From the NCBI GenBank assembly GCA_910592205.1, contig CAJVPJ010000783.1:1-16771 (forward strand): a DNA stretch of 16,771 nt, read 5' to 3'. The DNA comes from Paraglomus occultum (Eukaryota > Glomeromycota > Glomeromycetes > Paraglomerales > Paraglomeraceae). How positions within the stretch are numbered: position 1 is the first letter of the stretch; every line of letters starts with the position of its first letter. Position numbers and translations under genes: made by a program. This document shows positions 16,190-16,771 of the stretch, in pieces. The notes under the pieces were generated by a model. The model made no database searches, was not told the origin of the DNA, and saw only the letters and a program-made list of their open reading frames with translations.

Positions 16190-16518
16190 TCAGTATAGAT
16201 CAACGATCTCATCGATATCAGATTCTGATGAGACATCTTTTTTACCGTTTTGCAAAATAGATAGTGCCTGAAGACATACAGTTTGAAGACCAATTGCCTT
16301 ATACCATGTATTTCGGAATTCTGTTAGCAACTCACACCCGGATTCTAAATATATTCTTTCAGAATCGTATTTTTAGAAATGCGCTTATGTGATTCAATAA
16401 CTAATTTATACGCCTTCTCGTTCTTTGAACTCGAAGCCAGATTATAGCCACCGTATGACACCTTGTTTTCTGGAATATACTCACAGAGTGAGGGCACTAA
16501 TGTGCCTAAACCGACCAT
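16190..16518 (-). pseudogene. minus-strand coding fragment, unrecognised
   Basis: From an ATG at 16518 the minus strand reads MVGLGTLVPSLCEYIPENKV, then SYGGYNLASSSKNEKAYKLV and a basic helix to a TAG near 16367. One base more in a short A run leads into YLESGCELLTEFRNTWYKAI and on to SSESDIDEIVDLY and a TGA at 16190. Composition and periodicity suggest real protein, but I cannot name it. Its early codons are made of two adjoining inverted repeats (16480-16506), so the true N-terminus may have been altered or may lie upstream; the frame stays open to 16563. It may be another gene of the same element, extending toward the window edge. Confidence 0.4.
16480..16506. repeat. adjacent hairpins CTCAC-AGA-GTGAG and GGCAC-TAAT-GTGCC
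   Basis: A perfect 5-3-5 repeat at 16480-16492, followed immediately by a 5-4-5 repeat at 16493-16506. They belong to the same structural class as the hairpins in the coiled-coil gene. Confidence 0.8.
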
Positions 16519-16623
16519 GAATGAACAACGTAAATTATCGAGGGGAAGAAATTTTTGTCCAGTCTATAGAAATCAGAGTTATGGATTCCCAATCCGTCAT
16601 ACAAAAAAACCGAAAGAAAGAAA

Positions 16624-16674
16624 TATTGCAGAGCAGGCCGTTAGGCGATTCTCCGAATCATGGCTTATCGAGCC
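16624..16674. repeat. dispersed repeat copy 2
   Basis: Matches 7201-7278 without the 27-nt insert: TATTGCAGAGCAGGCCGTTA, then GGCGATTCTCCGAATCATGG. It keeps the hairpin GATTC-TCC-GAATC (16647-16659). Its second hairpin is slightly decayed (GGCTT-ATC-GAGCC, 16662-16674). I see no firm gene in 16519-16771. Confidence 0.9.
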
Positions 16675-16771
16675 TACCACCTATGAAACTTTACCTTATG
16701 GATATGGATGAGGCTACAAAGCATGAATCGTCTCGAAATGTTGGACATCCAGCAATAACATGGCCTTTCAG

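Noticed and set aside
16463-16711. Plus-strand 82-residue open frame at the right end
   Set aside because: It crosses the dispersed hairpin repeat and two inverted repeats, and the opposite strand reads more protein-like over its first part.

Overview
The window looks like nuclear DNA of a eukaryote, most likely an early-diverging fungus. A Glomeromycotina (Rhizophagus-like) genome is my best guess, from low GC, long coiled-coil and S/D-rich proteins, and protein families I remember from such genomes. I could not check this. There are no bacterial operons or Shine-Dalgarno sites, and no rRNA, tRNA or CRISPR was recognised. Most of the window appears to be one or more decayed virus-like or transposon-like elements rather than host genes.

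Layout. 1-460: repeat-rich flank with GGGATA runs and an ACGAC microsatellite. 460-1250: degenerate coding scraps. 1249-3190 (minus): two divergent, broken retropepsin-like cassettes with S/D-rich partners. 3673-4425: a small membrane protein and a split HTH-like protein. 4430-5085: no gene, several hairpins. 5086-5658 (minus): a third retropepsin-like fragment and a dead paralogue of the 126-residue protein. 5953-6742: a gene with an IQ-like motif. 7201-7278: a hairpin cluster. 7369-8012 (minus): a broken A32/FtsK-HerA-type packaging ATPase. 8140-8520: a 126-residue protein. 8544-10201 (minus): a retroviral-type integrase running into a zinc-ribbon and PDDEXK-like nuclease. 10279-13903: Gag-like protein, retropepsin and a small third frame, each joined to the next by a -1 slippery heptamer. 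13889-14446 (minus): an HTH protein. 14791-16086: a coiled-coil, tail-anchored protein full of 13-nt hairpins. 16190-16518 (minus): an unrecognised fragment.

The main point is the gene combination. The DDE integrase is a separate gene, divergent from Gag-protease across only 77 bp, on an element that also carries a Polinton/NCLDV-type packaging ATPase. No reverse transcriptase, family B polymerase or jelly-roll capsid gene is visible. If these belong to one element, it is neither an ordinary LTR retrotransposon nor an ordinary Polinton. Such an element would use the integrase for insertion, the ATPase for filling particles, and perhaps Gag plus protease for the shell; this is inference.

A second system is a family of perfect 13-nt inverted repeats (5-bp stem, 3-nt loop) scattered through intergenic and coding DNA. 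One of them breaks a reading frame exactly. Many other frame breaks are single-base changes in A or T runs, so sequencing error must be separated from real decay or programmed frameshifting.
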